A stretch of 64,000 bases of DNA from the NCBI RefSeq assembly GCF_000018945.1, contig NC_011978.1, positions 1,210,729-1,274,728 of the forward strand. The letters run 5' to 3'. This DNA is from Thermotoga neapolitana DSM 4359 (GTDB lineage Bacteria; Thermotogota; Thermotogae; Thermotogales; Thermotogaceae). This document shows positions 40,849-51,067 of this stretch, in pieces. The notes under the pieces are model-generated. The model did not search any database. It was not told the DNA's origin and saw only the letters and a program-made list of their open reading frames with translations. A program made the position numbers and the translations under genes. Numbering within the stretch: position 1 is the first letter of the stretch; each line of letters opens with the position of its first letter.

Positions 40849-43122
40849 GTGGATTACCTTGAGGTTCTCGATTTTCCAAAGGTTGTTGATCTGGTGAAGA
40901 GACACACCTTTTCCGATCTCGGGAAAAGACACCTCGACACGTTAAAGCCAACCGTGAACCCGTGGAACGAGTTGGAACTGGTGGAAGAACTTCTAAACTA
41001 CCTCACAAGGTGGGGAGAGCCTCCCATAAAAGGCTTGAGCGACATCACACCGGAGATGGAAAAGTTGAAAGCGGGATCCTCTCTGGAGCCGTGGGAACTT
41101 CTGCGCGTTTCCAGCTTTCTTGAAGGTTGCGACATCCTGAAAAATGATCTCACAAGACGGGAGTACCAGAAACTGAAGGAGACGTTCTCTCAGCTTGTGT
41201 CGTTTGAAGAATTCGTGAAAGAAGTGAACAGGTGCATAGAACAGAATGGAGAAGTCTCCAACAGGGCAAGCCCGAAGTTGAAGGAGATAAGGAGCGAAAA
41301 GAGGAGTCTTTCGACAGAGATCAAGAAAAGGGCAGACGACTTCGTGAAGAATCACTCTCAAATCCTCCAGGAGCAGATGTACGTCTACAGGGATGGAAGG
41401 TACCTCTTTCCCGTGAAGGCCTCCATGAAGAGATCGGTGAGGGGTATTGTGCATCATCTGTCCTCTTCTGGTGCCACCGTTTTCATGGAGCCTGAGGAGT
41501 TCGTTGAGCTGAACAACAGGATGCGCCTTCTGGAAGAAGAAGAGAGACTGGAAATCAGTCGCATTCTTCGCCATCTCACGAACATGCTCCTTTCGAACCT
41601 GAAGGACCTTGAAAAGAACATAGATCTGATCGCCCACTTCGACTCCCTCTACGCACGGGCAAAGTTCGCAAAGGAAAACAACGGCATCGTTGTGAAACCA
41701 TCCTCGAGGATAAAACTGGTGAACGCAAGACACCCGCTGATACCGAAAGACAGGGTCGTTCCGATAAACCTGGAACTTCCACCGAACAAAAAGGGTGTTA
41801 TCATCACGGGACCGAACATGGGAGGAAAAACCGTCACCGTCAAAACGGTGGGGCTCTTCACCGCCCTCATGATGAGTGGCTTTCCGCTCCTCTGCGATGA
41901 GGGAACGGAGTTGAAGATCTTTCCAAAGATAATGGCGGATATCGGTGAAGAGCAGAGCATAGAGCAAAGCCTGAGCACGTTCTCCTCACACATGAAGCGA
42001 ATCGTTGAAATCGTCAGAAACGCCGACAGCGACTCTCTTGTCATTCTCGATGAACTGGGATCTGGAACGGACCCAGTGGAGGGGGCTGCTCTCGCCATCG
42101 CGATAATAGAAGACCTTCTGGAGAAAGGAGCAACCCTTTTCGTGACGACTCACCTCACACCCGTGAAGGTTTTCGCGATGAACCATCCTCTTCTTCTGAA
42201 CGCCTCGATGGAGTTCGATCCGGAGACGCTCTCACCAACCTACAGGGTCCTCGTTGGTGTTCCGGGAGGGTCCCATGCGTTCCAGATAGCAGAGAAACTG
42301 GGCCTCGAAAAGCGCATAATAGAAAACGCCAGATCCAGGCTTTCACAGGAAGAGATGGAGCTTGAGGGCCTCATAAGATCGCTCCACGAAAAGATCTCCC
42401 TGCTCGAGGAGGAAAAGAGAAAACTCCAGAAGGAAAAAGAAGAGTACATGAAACTCAGAGCAAAATACGAAGAGGACTACAAAAAACTCAGAAGAATGAA
42501 GATAGAAGAGTTCGACAAAGAACTGAAGGAACTCAACGACTACATCAGGAAGGTCAAAAAAGAACTCGATCAGGCAATACACGTGGCAAAGTCCGGCAGC
42601 GTTGAAGAAATGCGAAAGACCGTGAAGACACTGGAGAAGGAAAGGGAAGACCTGAAGAAGAAGGCCATCGAAGAGGAGGCAGAGGAAGAGATCAACGTGG
42701 GAGACCACGTGAGGATGGAGGGAGGAACCTCCGTTGGAAAGGTCGTGGAGGTGAAGGGAAACACCGCCCTTGTTGACTTTGGCTTTCTGAGGGTGAAGGT
42801 ACCACTTGGAAAGCTCAAAAAGGCAAAGAAAAAAGAAGAGGAAGACAGGGAAAAGGGCACTCACTTTGTTTCCTCTTTCAGAACGGAGATAGATATACGT
42901 GGCATGACCGTTGAAGAGGCAGAACCCGTCGTGAAGAAGTTCATAGATGATCTGGTGATGAACGGCATCAAAAAAGGCTATATAATCCATGGAAAAGGAA
43001 CGGGAAAACTGGCAACGGGTGTCTGGGAAATTCTCAGGAAAGACAGGAGGGTGGTTTCCTTCAGGTTCGGCACTCCATCGGAAGGGGGAACGGGTGTTAC
43101 GGTCGTGGAGGTGGAAGTGTGA
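40849..43122 (+). CDS. mutS2: MutS2 endonuclease
   Basis: 757 residues: lever and core domains (1-310), ATPase with Walker A GPNMGGKTVTVKTVG and Walker B VILDELGSGTDP, a long Lys/Glu coiled coil (about 500-620), a beta-rich KOW-like linker, and a C-terminal Smr nuclease domain (IDIRGMTVEEA, YIIHGKGTGKLATGVWEIL). MutS2 acts on branched or clashing structures (recombination control or ribosome collisions) rather than mismatches. GTG start. The next gene begins inside its stop (GTGTGATC). Confidence 0.94.
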   Translation: MDYLEVLDFPKVVDLVKRHTFSDLGKRHLDTLKPTVNPWNELELVEELLNYLTRWGEPPIKGLSDITPEMEKLKAGSSLEPWELLRVSSFLEGCDILKNDLTRREYQKLKETFSQLVSFEEFVKEVNRCIEQNGEVSNRASPKLKEIRSEKRSLSTEIKKRADDFVKNHSQILQEQMYVYRDGRYLFPVKASMKRSVRGIVHHLSSSGATVFMEPEEFVELNNRMRLLEEEERLEISRILRHLTNMLLSNLKDLEKNIDLIAHFDSLYARAKFAKENNGIVVKPSSRIKLVNARHPLIPKDRVVPINLELPPNKKGVIITGPNMGGKTVTVKTVGLFTALMMSGFPLLCDEGTELKIFPKIMADIGEEQSIEQSLSTFSSHMKRIVEIVRNADSDSLVILDELGSGTDPVEGAALAIAIIEDLLEKGATLFVTTHLTPVKVFAMNHPLLLNASMEFDPETLSPTYRVLVGVPGGSHAFQIAEKLGLEKRIIENARSRLSQEEMELEGLIRSLHEKISLLEEEKRKLQKEKEEYMKLRAKYEEDYKKLRRMKIEEFDKELKELNDYIRKVKKELDQAIHVAKSGSVEEMRKTVKTLEKEREDLKKKAIEEEAEEEINVGDHVRMEGGTSVGKVVEVKGNTALVDFGFLRVKVPLGKLKKAKKKEEEDREKGTHFVSSFRTEIDIRGMTVEEAEPVVKKFIDDLVMNGIKKGYIIHGKGTGKLATGVWEILRKDRRVVSFRFGTPSEGGTGVTVVEVEV

Positions 43123-45110
43123 TCTTTGCCCTGGACGTTGGGACACGCAAGATAGCGGGGCTGCTTGCAATCGAGGAAAAAGGCGTGATCAGAATCGTCG
43201 ACTCTGAACTCATAGAGCACAGAAGCCGCACGATGTTCGATGGACAGGTGCACGACGTGATGGGTGTTGCAGAGACCGTCGAGGAAGTGAAGCGAAGGCT
43301 TGAGGAGAGAAACGAGTTGAAACTCGAGGAAGTGGCGGTCGCACTTGCAGGAAGGTTCCTGAAGACAAAAATCGGTGAAGCAGAGAGAGACCTTTCGAAG
43401 TTGGGGCACATCACAAGGGAAGACGTGATGAAACTGGAGATAGAGGCTGTCAGCAACGCACAGAGCGATGTGGAAGAGGACTTCTTCTGCGTCGGATACT
43501 CTGTTGTGGAGTACAGGCTGGACGACATGTGGATGAAGAAACTGGAGGGCCACAGGGGTGGAAGGGCTTACGTGAAGGTTGTTTCTGCGTTTCTTCCCGT
43601 GCACGTTGTGGACTCTTTGATGAGAGTTCTGGAGACGGTGGGACTCACACCGATGCACGTGACATTGGAGCCCATAGCTGCCATGGACCTTGCCGTACCG
43701 GAGGATCTGAGATATCTGAACATCGCCCTCATCGATGTTGGGGCAGGAACAAGCGATATCGCCATATCCAGGGAAGGTACTGTTGTGGCATACGGAATGA
43801 TTCCACTCGCAGGTGACGAGATCACAGAGGCAATAGGAAAAAGTTTCCTGCTGGACTTCCAGACGGCAGAACACGTCAAGCGAAGTGTTTTCACTACAGG
43901 GAAGATGAAGGTGAAAAACGTTCTCGACAGAGAGATCGATCTCACAAGAGAAGAGGTCGAGTCCGCCATAAAACCCGTTGTCGATCAGATCACGTCTGAG
44001 ATTTCTTCTACTGTGATGGAACTCAACGGAGAACCACCCTCTGTTGTGATGGTGGTTGGAGGTGGAGCGAAGGTTCCGGGGTTTGTGGAGGCGCTGGCCG
44101 AAAAACTGAACCTTCCGTCTGACAGGGTTTCTCTGAAGAGTGTGGAAAGCACGGGTGTTGTGGAGGACATCACTGGGAAGGTCAGAGGAAGCGAATACAT
44201 CACACCCGCCGGGATAGCGTACAGCGCCATGAGAAACAGGGGGTCTGTCTTTTCTCAGGTCGTCGTAAATGGAATTCCCGTGAGACTCATAGGGGCCGCC
44301 GGAAAGTACTCCGTGATGCAGGTTCTCATACAGGCAGGCTACAGGTTCTCTTCGCTCGTCGGGGGAGATACGATCTCTGTCGTTGTGAACGGAAAAACTA
44401 TCCTGAGGCCAAGAAGAAGAACCTCCGTGAGGATACTGGTGAACGGCCAGGAGGCAAGCCTATCTTCGAAAGTGAAGCACGGAGACAGGATCGATGTTCA
44501 CATCGAGGAAAAGACCGTCACTCTCAGGGTAAAGGACGTTGCAAAACCCGTGAGGGTGAAACTTCCATCCGGAGAGATCGAAGAAATTTACCCGGAGATC
44601 CTGAAAAACAACTCCCCGGCATCTCCTGAAGAACCACTTGGCGAAGAAGACGTTATCAGTTTTCCAGAGAAGATGAAGGTAAATGAGATCAGAAAGAAAC
44701 TATCCTACGGCAAGGTGACGGTCGTCGTCAACGGAGAAGAAAAGAGAGTCTGCGTTGTGGATTTCGATCTTTTGAGAGAAGGCCAGGTTTTGAAGGATGA
44801 CGAAGAAGTTTCCCTCGGAAGTGAACTCGTTGTGGTGGAGAAGGGAAAAAAGTCCCTGGAAGAGGCACTGGAGGTTCCCCACATCACAGTCAGTTTCAAC
44901 GGTGTTTTGAAAAGGATTCCTCTGAAGATCATCCACAGAACCGGTGAGACTGTGGAGATGAAGGACTTCAAACCGATGGTGATAGATCTTCTGAAAGATG
45001 TGAAACTGGATGGTTTGAAGGATTACGAACTTCTCAGAAACGGGAAAAAAGCGATGTTCACCGATCCCCTCGAAGACGGAGATGTGATCGAGTTCAGAAT
45101 AAAAAAGTGA
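43119..45110 (+). CDS. FtsA-like actin-fold ATPase with beta-grasp C-terminus
   Basis: 663 residues. The first 390 have the FtsA/PilM actin fold: phosphate loop FALDVGTRKIAGLLAIEEKG, ALIDVGAGTSDIAISREG, VVMVVGGGAKVPGF. The rest, about 270 residues, is unlike FtsA: repeated strand units (VVVNGKTILRPRRRTSVRIL, VVVNGEEKRVCVVD, VSFNGVLKRIPLK) that look like ubiquitin/ThiS-type beta-grasp or S4/TGS-like modules. There is no FtsA amphipathic tail. Role is probably in cell shape, division or pilus assembly, but I cannot choose. Overlaps mutS2. Confidence 0.8.
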   Translation: MIFALDVGTRKIAGLLAIEEKGVIRIVDSELIEHRSRTMFDGQVHDVMGVAETVEEVKRRLEERNELKLEEVAVALAGRFLKTKIGEAERDLSKLGHITREDVMKLEIEAVSNAQSDVEEDFFCVGYSVVEYRLDDMWMKKLEGHRGGRAYVKVVSAFLPVHVVDSLMRVLETVGLTPMHVTLEPIAAMDLAVPEDLRYLNIALIDVGAGTSDIAISREGTVVAYGMIPLAGDEITEAIGKSFLLDFQTAEHVKRSVFTTGKMKVKNVLDREIDLTREEVESAIKPVVDQITSEISSTVMELNGEPPSVVMVVGGGAKVPGFVEALAEKLNLPSDRVSLKSVESTGVVEDITGKVRGSEYITPAGIAYSAMRNRGSVFSQVVVNGIPVRLIGAAGKYSVMQVLIQAGYRFSSLVGGDTISVVVNGKTILRPRRRTSVRILVNGQEASLSSKVKHGDRIDVHIEEKTVTLRVKDVAKPVRVKLPSGEIEEIYPEILKNNSPASPEEPLGEEDVISFPEKMKVNEIRKKLSYGKVTVVVNGEEKRVCVVDFDLLREGQVLKDDEEVSLGSELVVVEKGKKSLEEALEVPHITVSFNGVLKRIPLKIIHRTGETVEMKDFKPMVIDLLKDVKLDGLKDYELLRNGKKAMFTDPLEDGDVIEFRIKK

Positions 45111-45126
45111 GGGGGCCGGCCCCCTC
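45109..45126 (-). terminator. Terminator of the sugar ABC ATPase gene
   Basis: GAGGGGGCCGGCCCCCTC, a perfect palindrome containing the stop codons of both convergent genes; a U-run (TTTTTT) follows only in - strand transcripts. Confidence 0.75.
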
Positions 45127-46228
45127 AGATGATAGCCTTCTCCGTTTCTTTATCGAAGGCATGCATTCGCGTCATGTCGAACACAAGATCGATCTTCTGT
45201 TCCTCTTTTGCCTGTGTCCTCGGGTTGACGGATGCCGTGATGATGTCATCCCCCACCCTCACATGAAGGATCGTTTCGCTTCCAAGAGGCTCGACCACAT
45301 CGACGATTCCCGTTACCGTGTTCTCCGGGGTTGGGGCAATCGCAAACAGTTTGTCGTAGATGTCTTCAGGCCTGATACCGAAAATGATCTCTTTGTCTAT
45401 GTAGTTTGCGAGTTTATCTTCGAACTCCTTCGGCACCTTCACCTTGAAGCCGGACGCCTGTATCCAGAGACCACCTTCTCCTCTCACAACCCTTGCGTTG
45501 ATGAAGTTCATCGGAGGACTTCCGATGAAGCCGGCAACGAAGACGTTCGCGGGGTTGTTGTATATCTCATGGGGGGTGCCGATCTGCTGGATCTCTCCGT
45601 CTTTCATGACAACTATCTTGTCTGCCATCGTCATCGCTTCCACCTGGTCGTGTGTCACGTAGATGATCGTTGCCTGAAGCCTGTGGTGGAGTTTTTTGAG
45701 CTCACTTCTCATCTGAACCCTGAGCTTTGCGTCGAGGTTGGAAAGAGGCTCGTCGAAGAGGAAAACCTTCGGGTTTCTCACGATCGCTCTTCCAACGGCA
45801 ACCCTTTGCCTTTGACCACCGGAAAGCTGTCTTGGTTTTCTGTCGAGCAGGTTCTCAATTCCGAGTATCTTTGCGGCTTCTCTGACCCTTCTGTCAATTT
45901 CATCCTTGGGGTATTTTCTCAGTTTCAAACCGAAGGCCATGTTCTCGTAGACGGTCATGTGCGGATACAGAGCGTAGTTCTGGAACACCATGGCGATGTC
46001 CCTGTCTTTTGGTTCGACGTCGTTCACAACTTTGCCGTCGATGTAGATCTTTCCATCTGTGATCTCCTCCAGTCCAGCTATCATCCTCAGAGTGGTCGTT
46101 TTTCCACAACCGGATGGTCCAAGGAGAACCACGAACTCCTTGTCTTCGACGACGAGATTCGCGTTTTTCACAGCGACGACTTTGTTTTCGTAGACCTTGG
46201 TGACGTTTTCAAGGACAACCTGAGCCAT
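45125..46228 (-). CDS. Sugar ABC transporter ATP-binding protein (MalK/UgpC type)
   Basis: 367 residues: ATPase (Walker [10 protein letters not shown], signature LSGGQRQR, Walker [12 protein letters not shown], switch [12 protein letters not shown]) plus the C-terminal TOBE regulatory domain that marks CUT1 carbohydrate importers. No permease or binding-protein gene is next to it, so it probably serves several sugar importers encoded elsewhere. ATG 46228 lies six bases after GGAGGTG. It sits two bases behind a Phd-type gene in one operon. Confidence 0.9.
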   Translation of the reverse strand: MAQVVLENVTKVYENKVVAVKNANLVVEDKEFVVLLGPSGCGKTTTLRMIAGLEEITDGKIYIDGKVVNDVEPKDRDIAMVFQNYALYPHMTVYENMAFGLKLRKYPKDEIDRRVREAAKILGIENLLDRKPRQLSGGQRQRVAVGRAIVRNPKVFLFDEPLSNLDAKLRVQMRSELKKLHHRLQATIIYVTHDQVEAMTMADKIVVMKDGEIQQIGTPHEIYNNPANVFVAGFIGSPPMNFINARVVRGEGGLWIQASGFKVKVPKEFEDKLANYIDKEIIFGIRPEDIYDKLFAIAPTPENTVTGIVDVVEPLGSETILHVRVGDDIITASVNPRTQAKEEQKIDLVFDMTRMHAFDKETEKAII

Positions 46229-46230
46229 TC

Positions 46231-46494
46231 TCACACCTCCTGTGAATCGTTGAATTCAAAATACTTTTTGAGCTCGAGATACTTCTCCACGTTCCCGATG
46301 TCCAGCAGATAAGTATCAAGGATCTCATCCATGAATTCCATGAGTTTTCTGTATTTCTCGTAGTCAATGACAGCAACCGCGGGCACACCGTTCTTTGTCA
46401 CGACCACGTCTTTCGTTTTCGCTTCTTCGACAACCTGGGAGAACCGCGCTTTCGCGTCCGCAAGACTGTAAAAAGAAACCCTGCTCAGATCCAT
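46231..46494 (-). CDS. Phd/YefM-type antitoxin without a toxin
   Basis: 87 residues starting [20 protein letters not shown], then [22 protein letters not shown], the Phd/YefM DNA-binding fold that normally represses and neutralises a Doc or YoeB toxin. Here no toxin follows; the next gene, two bases away, is the sugar ABC ATPase. The protein may simply be a local repressor of that gene. Its C-terminal helix is Leu/Glu/Lys-rich. Confidence 0.83.
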   Translation of the reverse strand: MDLSRVSFYSLADAKARFSQVVEEAKTKDVVVTKNGVPAVAVIDYEKYRKLMEFMDEILDTYLLDIGNVEKYLELKKYFEFNDSQEV

Positions 46495-46514
46495 TTCATC
46501 ACTCCCTGACCAGA

Positions 46515-46543
46515 ATTATAGTCAAGTTTACAAAAAATTACAA
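46515..46543 (-). promoter_or_regulatory. Promoter of the antitoxin-ABC ATPase operon
   Basis: On the - strand TTGTAA (46543-46538), 17-base spacer, TATAAT (46520-46515), about 20 bases before the ATG. Confidence 0.62.
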
Positions 46544-46556
46544 GTGCCGTTTCAGA

Positions 46557-46590
46557 TGAAAAAACGGGGATATCCAGGATTATCCCCGTT
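46557..46590 (-). terminator. Terminator after the envelope-protein gene
   Basis: Hairpin arms AACGGGGATA and TATCCCCGTT followed by TTTTTT on the - strand, 25 bases past the stop at 46615. Confidence 0.8.
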
Positions 46591-46614
46591 TATGAAGAAA
46601 TATGAGGTTTTTTC

Positions 46615-47349
46615 TTAAAATTTCACGCTGAAGTAGAACCTGCCCGTGTTGAAGACGAAGGTTAGATCGGTGGTTCCTTTTCTGACACGGCCCATGAAAC
46701 CGAGGGCAACCTCATCTCTGGAGGCCGCAACGAGGAGTTTCAGGTCGACTCCGTTGATGGGCCTGAGGTTGAAACCCGCTCCACCGGACAGTTTCCAGTT
46801 GAGACCACCCACTCCCATGAAGACCACGTTGTCTGGATCCGACACACCGAAGAGAAAGGTGTTGTTCAGAGCCCTGTAGGCAAAGGAGGTGCTTCCCATG
46901 GAGAGGTGTCCACTGCAGAACATGACGGTGTCCTCGGACATGTACGAGAAGTTGTCGAGAGAGAGCCTGTAACCACCGAGTTTCATGTTGTAGTTCTGTT
47001 CAAGAAGGGCGTATCCTCCGAATCTTCCCAGGAAGAATTCGTAGTGGAGACTTCCGGGAAATGGAACAAGATCCCTCTGGTCGATGAAGAAAGAGACGTT
47101 CCAGGTGTTTCCGAAAGAGATGCCTACCTTCAGTACCGCCTCCGAGGTTTTCACCTTCAAAAAGCCGAGTTTCTGAAAGTTTGCCTCACTCTTTGTTACA
47201 GACGCTCCAATGCCCCATCCATCCTTGAAAGCCTCGAAAAAGAGCGTATCTCCGAATCTGACATGGTACCCACTGGAAGTCCACATGAAGGAGGCAGAAA
47301 GTAAAACTCCCCCCACGGTTAAAAGGAAAAGAAGAAGATATTTTCTCAA
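46615..47349 (-). CDS. Putative envelope beta-strand protein
   Basis: 244 residues with a signal peptide (MRKYLLLFLLTVGGVLLSAS) and then alternating amphipathic strands throughout, ending in Phe (GRFYFSVKF), as outer-envelope barrels do. I know of no named family. It follows gatB by four bases and ends in a terminator, so it is the tail of the gatAB operon. Confidence 0.7.
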   Translation of the reverse strand: MRKYLLLFLLTVGGVLLSASFMWTSSGYHVRFGDTLFFEAFKDGWGIGASVTKSEANFQKLGFLKVKTSEAVLKVGISFGNTWNVSFFIDQRDLVPFPGSLHYEFFLGRFGGYALLEQNYNMKLGGYRLSLDNFSYMSEDTVMFCSGHLSMGSTSFAYRALNNTFLFGVSDPDNVVFMGVGGLNWKLSGGAGFNLRPINGVDLKLLVAASRDEVALGFMGRVRKGTTDLTFVFNTGRFYFSVKF

Positions 47350-47353
47350 GATA

Positions 47354-48802
47354 TCACTCCCCTTCCAGGAGTTTCTGAACGATTTTGTTTGTGAGTTCTG
47401 GATTTGCCTTTCCCTTTGTCTCCCTCATCACAAAGCCAACGAAGAAGCCAGCCGCTTTCTTCTTGCCCGCTTTGTAGTCCTCGACTGCCTTTGGATTCTG
47501 TTCCATCGCCTTTTTGACGAGTTCTTCTATGAGCTTTTCATCGTTTATCTGAACAAGGCCCCTTTCTTCCACGATCTGAGAGGGCATCTTCCCCGTTTCG
47601 AAGACCTCCGGGAATATTTCCTTTGCGATCTTTATGGAGATCTTTCCTTCGTCCATCAATTTGAAGAGATCAGCGAAGTGCTGAGGGGTCAGTTTTGACT
47701 CTGTGATTTCGATGTTTCTTTCGTTGAGTTCTCTCAAAACTTCCGTCATGATCCAGTTGCTGAGATCCTTCGGCCTGTTCACCACCTTCACACACTCTTC
47801 GAAGAACTCGGCGAGTTCTTTACTCGAGGTGAGCACCTTTGCGTCGTACTCCGGAAGATCGTACTCTCTCATGAAGCGCTTCGCCTTCTCGTCTGGAAGT
47901 TCTGGGAGTTCCTTTTTCACCTCTTCGAGATACTCGTCAGAGAGAACAACGGGCGGTATGTCCGGTTCCGGGAAGTACCTGTAGTCGCTTTCTTCTTCTT
48001 TTCCTCTCATGGAAACGGTGGTCTTCGTGGTCATGTCCCAGCCTCTCGTCTCTCTTTCCACGTCTTCTCCTCTCTCCATCGCCTTCACGATTCGCTCGAA
48101 CTCGTACTCTAAAGCCTTCTCGACGAACCTGAAGGAGTTCATGTTCTTCACTTCCACTCTGTTGCTCTGTCTTCCCGTTTCTGTGTCAACGACGGAGATG
48201 TTCGCGTCGCATCTGAGCGCTCCCTTTTCCATGTCTCCTGTGCTCACGCCGAGGTACCTCACGATGGATCTCAACTTCTCCATGAAAACACGAGCCTCTC
48301 TTGGGGAAGAAATATCGGGCTCTGTAACGATCTCAATTAGGGGAACACCGCATCTGTTCATATCGACCAGAGAGTAGCTTGCGCGGGTGATGGAGTCCCC
48401 TTCGTGAACGAGTTTCCCAGCGTCTTCCTCGAGGTGGAGTCTTCTGATTCTGACTTTTTTCCTTCCTTCGTCTCCGTCTATCTCCAGGAAACCCTCGGTT
48501 GCGATCGGGTAGAAGTACTGACTGATCTGGTACCCCTTGGGAAGGTCAGGATAGAAGTAGTTCTTTCTGTCGAATCTGGAGTACTTGTGAATCTTGCAGT
48601 TCAATGCGAGGGCGGTCTTCACGGCAAACCTGATCATCTCTTCGTTGGGAACAGGAAGGGCTCCCGGCTGGCCGGTGCAGACGGGACAGATCGCCGTGTT
48701 CGGGGGAAGCTCGAAGACATCCGCTGGGCAAGAGCAGAACGCTTTGGTCTTCGTTGAAAGTTGAACGTGTATCTCAAGACCTATGACGGGTCTGTATCTC
48801 AT
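47354..48802 (-). CDS. gatB: Asp-tRNA(Asn)/Glu-tRNA(Gln) amidotransferase subunit B
   Basis: 482 residues. N-terminal kinase domain ([15 protein letters not shown]) with the zinc-binding Cys set [20 protein letters not shown], and a C-terminal helical YqeY-like tail that binds tRNA. It activates misacylated Glu-tRNA(Gln) (or Asp-tRNA(Asn)) for amidation by ammonia from GatA. The start overlaps the gatA stop by four bases. No gatC is next to it; it is usually separate in Thermotoga or lies elsewhere. Confidence 0.95.
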   Translation of the reverse strand: MRYRPVIGLEIHVQLSTKTKAFCSCPADVFELPPNTAICPVCTGQPGALPVPNEEMIRFAVKTALALNCKIHKYSRFDRKNYFYPDLPKGYQISQYFYPIATEGFLEIDGDEGRKKVRIRRLHLEEDAGKLVHEGDSITRASYSLVDMNRCGVPLIEIVTEPDISSPREARVFMEKLRSIVRYLGVSTGDMEKGALRCDANISVVDTETGRQSNRVEVKNMNSFRFVEKALEYEFERIVKAMERGEDVERETRGWDMTTKTTVSMRGKEEESDYRYFPEPDIPPVVLSDEYLEEVKKELPELPDEKAKRFMREYDLPEYDAKVLTSSKELAEFFEECVKVVNRPKDLSNWIMTEVLRELNERNIEITESKLTPQHFADLFKLMDEGKISIKIAKEIFPEVFETGKMPSQIVEERGLVQINDEKLIEELVKKAMEQNPKAVEDYKAGKKKAAGFFVGFVMRETKGKANPELTNKIVQKLLEGE

Positions 48803-50217
48803 GCTTTCACCTCCGGGAGCGGGAACATGCCGTTTTCGTTGTAGGGGGAGTTCTTCTCTATGGCTCTCGCTATTCTGAAAACTTTCCCGTCCGCGAACCT
48901 TCTGCCAATTACCTGAACACCAACGGGGAGGTTGTTTGAGAATCCAAACGGCACACTGATCGCGGGAAGTCCCGCGAGGTTTGCGGGTATCGTGAAGATG
49001 TCCATGAGGTAGTAGGTGAGAGGATCCTTTATCTCTCCGATCTTGAAAGCCGTCACTGGGGAAGTGGGGGTGAGGATCGCGTCGTACTGCGAGAGCACCT
49101 CGTTGAGTTCATCGGAGATCTTTCTTCTCACTTTCATGGCCTTGTTGAAATAGGCTTCGTAGTAGGCAGCGCTGAGGGTGAATGTTCCGATCATGATCCT
49201 TCTTCTAACTTCTTCACCGAACCCGACGTTTCTGGTCTTCATGTACATCTCTCTGAGTCCTTTCTCTTTTACCCTGAGGCCGTACTTGACACCGTCGAAC
49301 CTGGCGAGGTTGGAACTCGCTTCAGCGGGAGCGATGACGTAATAGACGGCGACGGAATATTTCATGTGCGGGATGCTGACCTTTTCCACCTTCGCACCGA
49401 GTTTCTCGAGGAGTTTGAGGGACTCTTCGAATCTCTCTGCCACACCGTCTTCTATCTTGTGCTCGTAAATCTCCTGCGGAACGGCGAATCTCATACCTGC
49501 GACGCCGTTTTCGATCTCCGAAAGGAAATCAACTTTCCTATCCATCGTTGTGGCGTCGTTCTCGTCTTTTCCGGAGATGATTTCCATAAGTATCGCCGCA
49601 TCTTTCACCGTCTTCGTGATGGGACCTATCTGGTCGAGAGAGCTTGCAAATGCCACAAGGCCGTACCTAGAGACGAGTCCGTAGGTGGGTTTGTACCCGA
49701 CCACCCCGCAGAGCGAGGCGGGCTGTCTCACAGAACCTCCTGTGTCGCTTCCGAGCGCCGCAACGACCATTCCCGAAGCGACCGCAGCGGCAGATCCTCC
49801 ACTGCTGCCACCGGGAACTCGCTCGAGATCCCAAGGGTTTCTCGTGGGAAAGAACGCGGATCTTTCGGTGCTCGAGCCCATCGCAAACTCATCGAGGTTT
49901 GCCTTCCCAACCACGACAAAGCCTGCTTCCTTCATCTTCTTCACCACTGTGGCATCGAAAACGGATTCGTAGTTTTCGAGTATCCTGGAGGCACAGGTCG
50001 TTCTCATGCCCAGTGTGAGAATGTTGTCCTTGATCGCAACTGGAATTCCCCAGAATTTTCCCTTCTTCTCAACGGAAACATTCTCTCTTACGGAGATGAA
50101 CGCCTTCACGTGTGGATCGAGTCTTTTGATGGTTTCCAGGGAAAGTTGTGGGAGTTTCTCCCTTTCTTCTTCGGAAAGTTTCAGACACTCTTCTATTGTG
50201 AGTTTTCTGAAGTCCAA
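48799..50217 (-). CDS. gatA: Asp-tRNA(Asn)/Glu-tRNA(Gln) amidotransferase subunit A
   Basis: 472 residues of the amidase-signature family. The Ser-cisSer-Lys triad is visible: Lys in GIPVAIKDN, the two Ser in [13 protein letters not shown]. It releases ammonia from glutamine for the transamidation done with GatB. I use the TTG at 50217, spaced from GAGGAGGTG, as the upstream 18 codons overlap the promoter region. Confidence 0.95.
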   Translation of the reverse strand: MDFRKLTIEECLKLSEEEREKLPQLSLETIKRLDPHVKAFISVRENVSVEKKGKFWGIPVAIKDNILTLGMRTTCASRILENYESVFDATVVKKMKEAGFVVVGKANLDEFAMGSSTERSAFFPTRNPWDLERVPGGSSGGSAAAVASGMVVAALGSDTGGSVRQPASLCGVVGYKPTYGLVSRYGLVAFASSLDQIGPITKTVKDAAILMEIISGKDENDATTMDRKVDFLSEIENGVAGMRFAVPQEIYEHKIEDGVAERFEESLKLLEKLGAKVEKVSIPHMKYSVAVYYVIAPAEASSNLARFDGVKYGLRVKEKGLREMYMKTRNVGFGEEVRRRIMIGTFTLSAAYYEAYFNKAMKVRRKISDELNEVLSQYDAILTPTSPVTAFKIGEIKDPLTYYLMDIFTIPANLAGLPAISVPFGFSNNLPVGVQVIGRRFADGKVFRIARAIEKNSPYNENGMFPLPEVKA

Positions 50218-50238
50218 ATCGATCACCTCCTCTCGTGG

Positions 50239-50268
50239 ATTATAGCAGAAGTATGTTATAATCTGTAA
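50239..50268 (-). promoter_or_regulatory. Promoter of gatAB
   Basis: On the - strand TTACAG (50268-50263), 18-base spacer, TATAAT (50244-50239), directly before the ribosome-binding site. Confidence 0.6.
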
Positions 50269-50349
50269 CAAGAAATGTACCGGTTTGTCTTTGAGGCGAA
50301 TTTAACAATTTTCTTCTGTTCTTAGCGGGTGATATTTCAACATTAAAAT

Positions 50350-50380
50350 CTTGACATTCTACCATGTCAAGGTGTATAAT
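50350..50380 (+). promoter_or_regulatory. Pilin-gene promoter with overlapping inverted repeat
   Basis: TTGACA (50351-50356), 18 bases, TATAAT (50375-50380). The inverted repeat CTTGACA-n8-TGTCAAG (50350-50371) covers the -35 and spacer, an ideal spot for a repressor. Confidence 0.7.
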
Positions 50381-50432
50381 GCAAAATGTGAAAATCTATA
50401 TTTAACGATTTTTAACCCGGGAGGTGGATTTT

Positions 50433-50900
50433 ATGAGAAAGAGAGCGGGTTTCACGTTGATTGAACTTCCGATCGTTATGGCAATCATCGCAGCCCTGAT
50501 GGCAGTGTTGATCCCAACGGCAACGGGTGCGATGAGGAAAGCAAGGGCTACAAGATTGGCCGTGCAGCTTAGAAACTACGTAACAGGTCTTCAGCAGTGG
50601 ATCACAGCAACATTACCGGCATCAGATGATGTTGCCGATTTGGACGTTGACAATGCAGTTTCCATGGGATTTGTTGGCCAGGCAGAAAGAGATCTGTTTG
50701 CAAATGGCACAGACTTTAACGCCGACGCTGCTAACAGCCGCATAGTGATCACCGTTGATTACGACACAAATGATTCAAACATAGCCAACCTGGTCTACAA
50801 CAGTTTGAAAGACGTATTTGCTGGAGGTACTGGGAGTGCAACTGTGACGAATGACACTGAAATTGGAATAACCGCTTATGTCCAGGCCTTCTGGTGGTAA
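50433..50900 (+). CDS. Type IV pilin-like protein
   Basis: 155 residues. Short basic leader MRKRAG, cleavage before FTLIELPIVMAII, and the conserved Glu five residues in: the class III signal of type IV pilins and pseudopilins, cut and methylated by prepilin peptidase. The hydrophobic helix is followed by an Ala/Asp-rich globular part without a Cys pair. ATG 50433 follows GGGAGGTGG. No assembly genes are nearby. It is a single gene with its own promoter and terminator, suited to high expression. Confidence 0.88.
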   Translation: MRKRAGFTLIELPIVMAIIAALMAVLIPTATGAMRKARATRLAVQLRNYVTGLQQWITATLPASDDVADLDVDNAVSMGFVGQAERDLFANGTDFNADAANSRIVITVDYDTNDSNIANLVYNSLKDVFAGGTGSATVTNDTEIGITAYVQAFWW

Positions 50901-50921
50901 CACTCCCGCCTGAAAGAGAGA

Positions 50922-50948
50922 AAGCCCCCGTCCGGGGGCTTCTGGTTT
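50922..50948 (+). terminator. Terminator of the pilin gene
   Basis: AAGCCCCCGTCCGGGGGCTT followed by TTTTTT. The same stem and loop occur after xynA at 54140-54161. Confidence 0.88.
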
Positions 50949-50983
50949 TTTATAGATCACCCCTGTCTGGTGTTTTTTAAAAT

Positions 50984-51013
50984 TTGAAAATTGATTTCCA
51001 TATATGATACAAT
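50984..51013 (+). promoter_or_regulatory. Promoter of xynA
   Basis: TTGAAA (50984-50989), 18 bases, TACAAT (51008-51013), about 55 bases before the ATG. I see no clear operator. Confidence 0.55.
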
Positions 51014-51067
51014 ATCTTTCAAAGAAGTTTTTTCCTTTCTGAAAATAACAAGAGGGGGGGTGTTTCC

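Noticed and set aside
45107..46312. Long open frame (401 codons) on the + strand opposite the sugar ABC ATPase gene
   Set aside because: Complement of a well-supported ATPase; no ribosome-binding site, odd His/Arg/Cys-rich composition.
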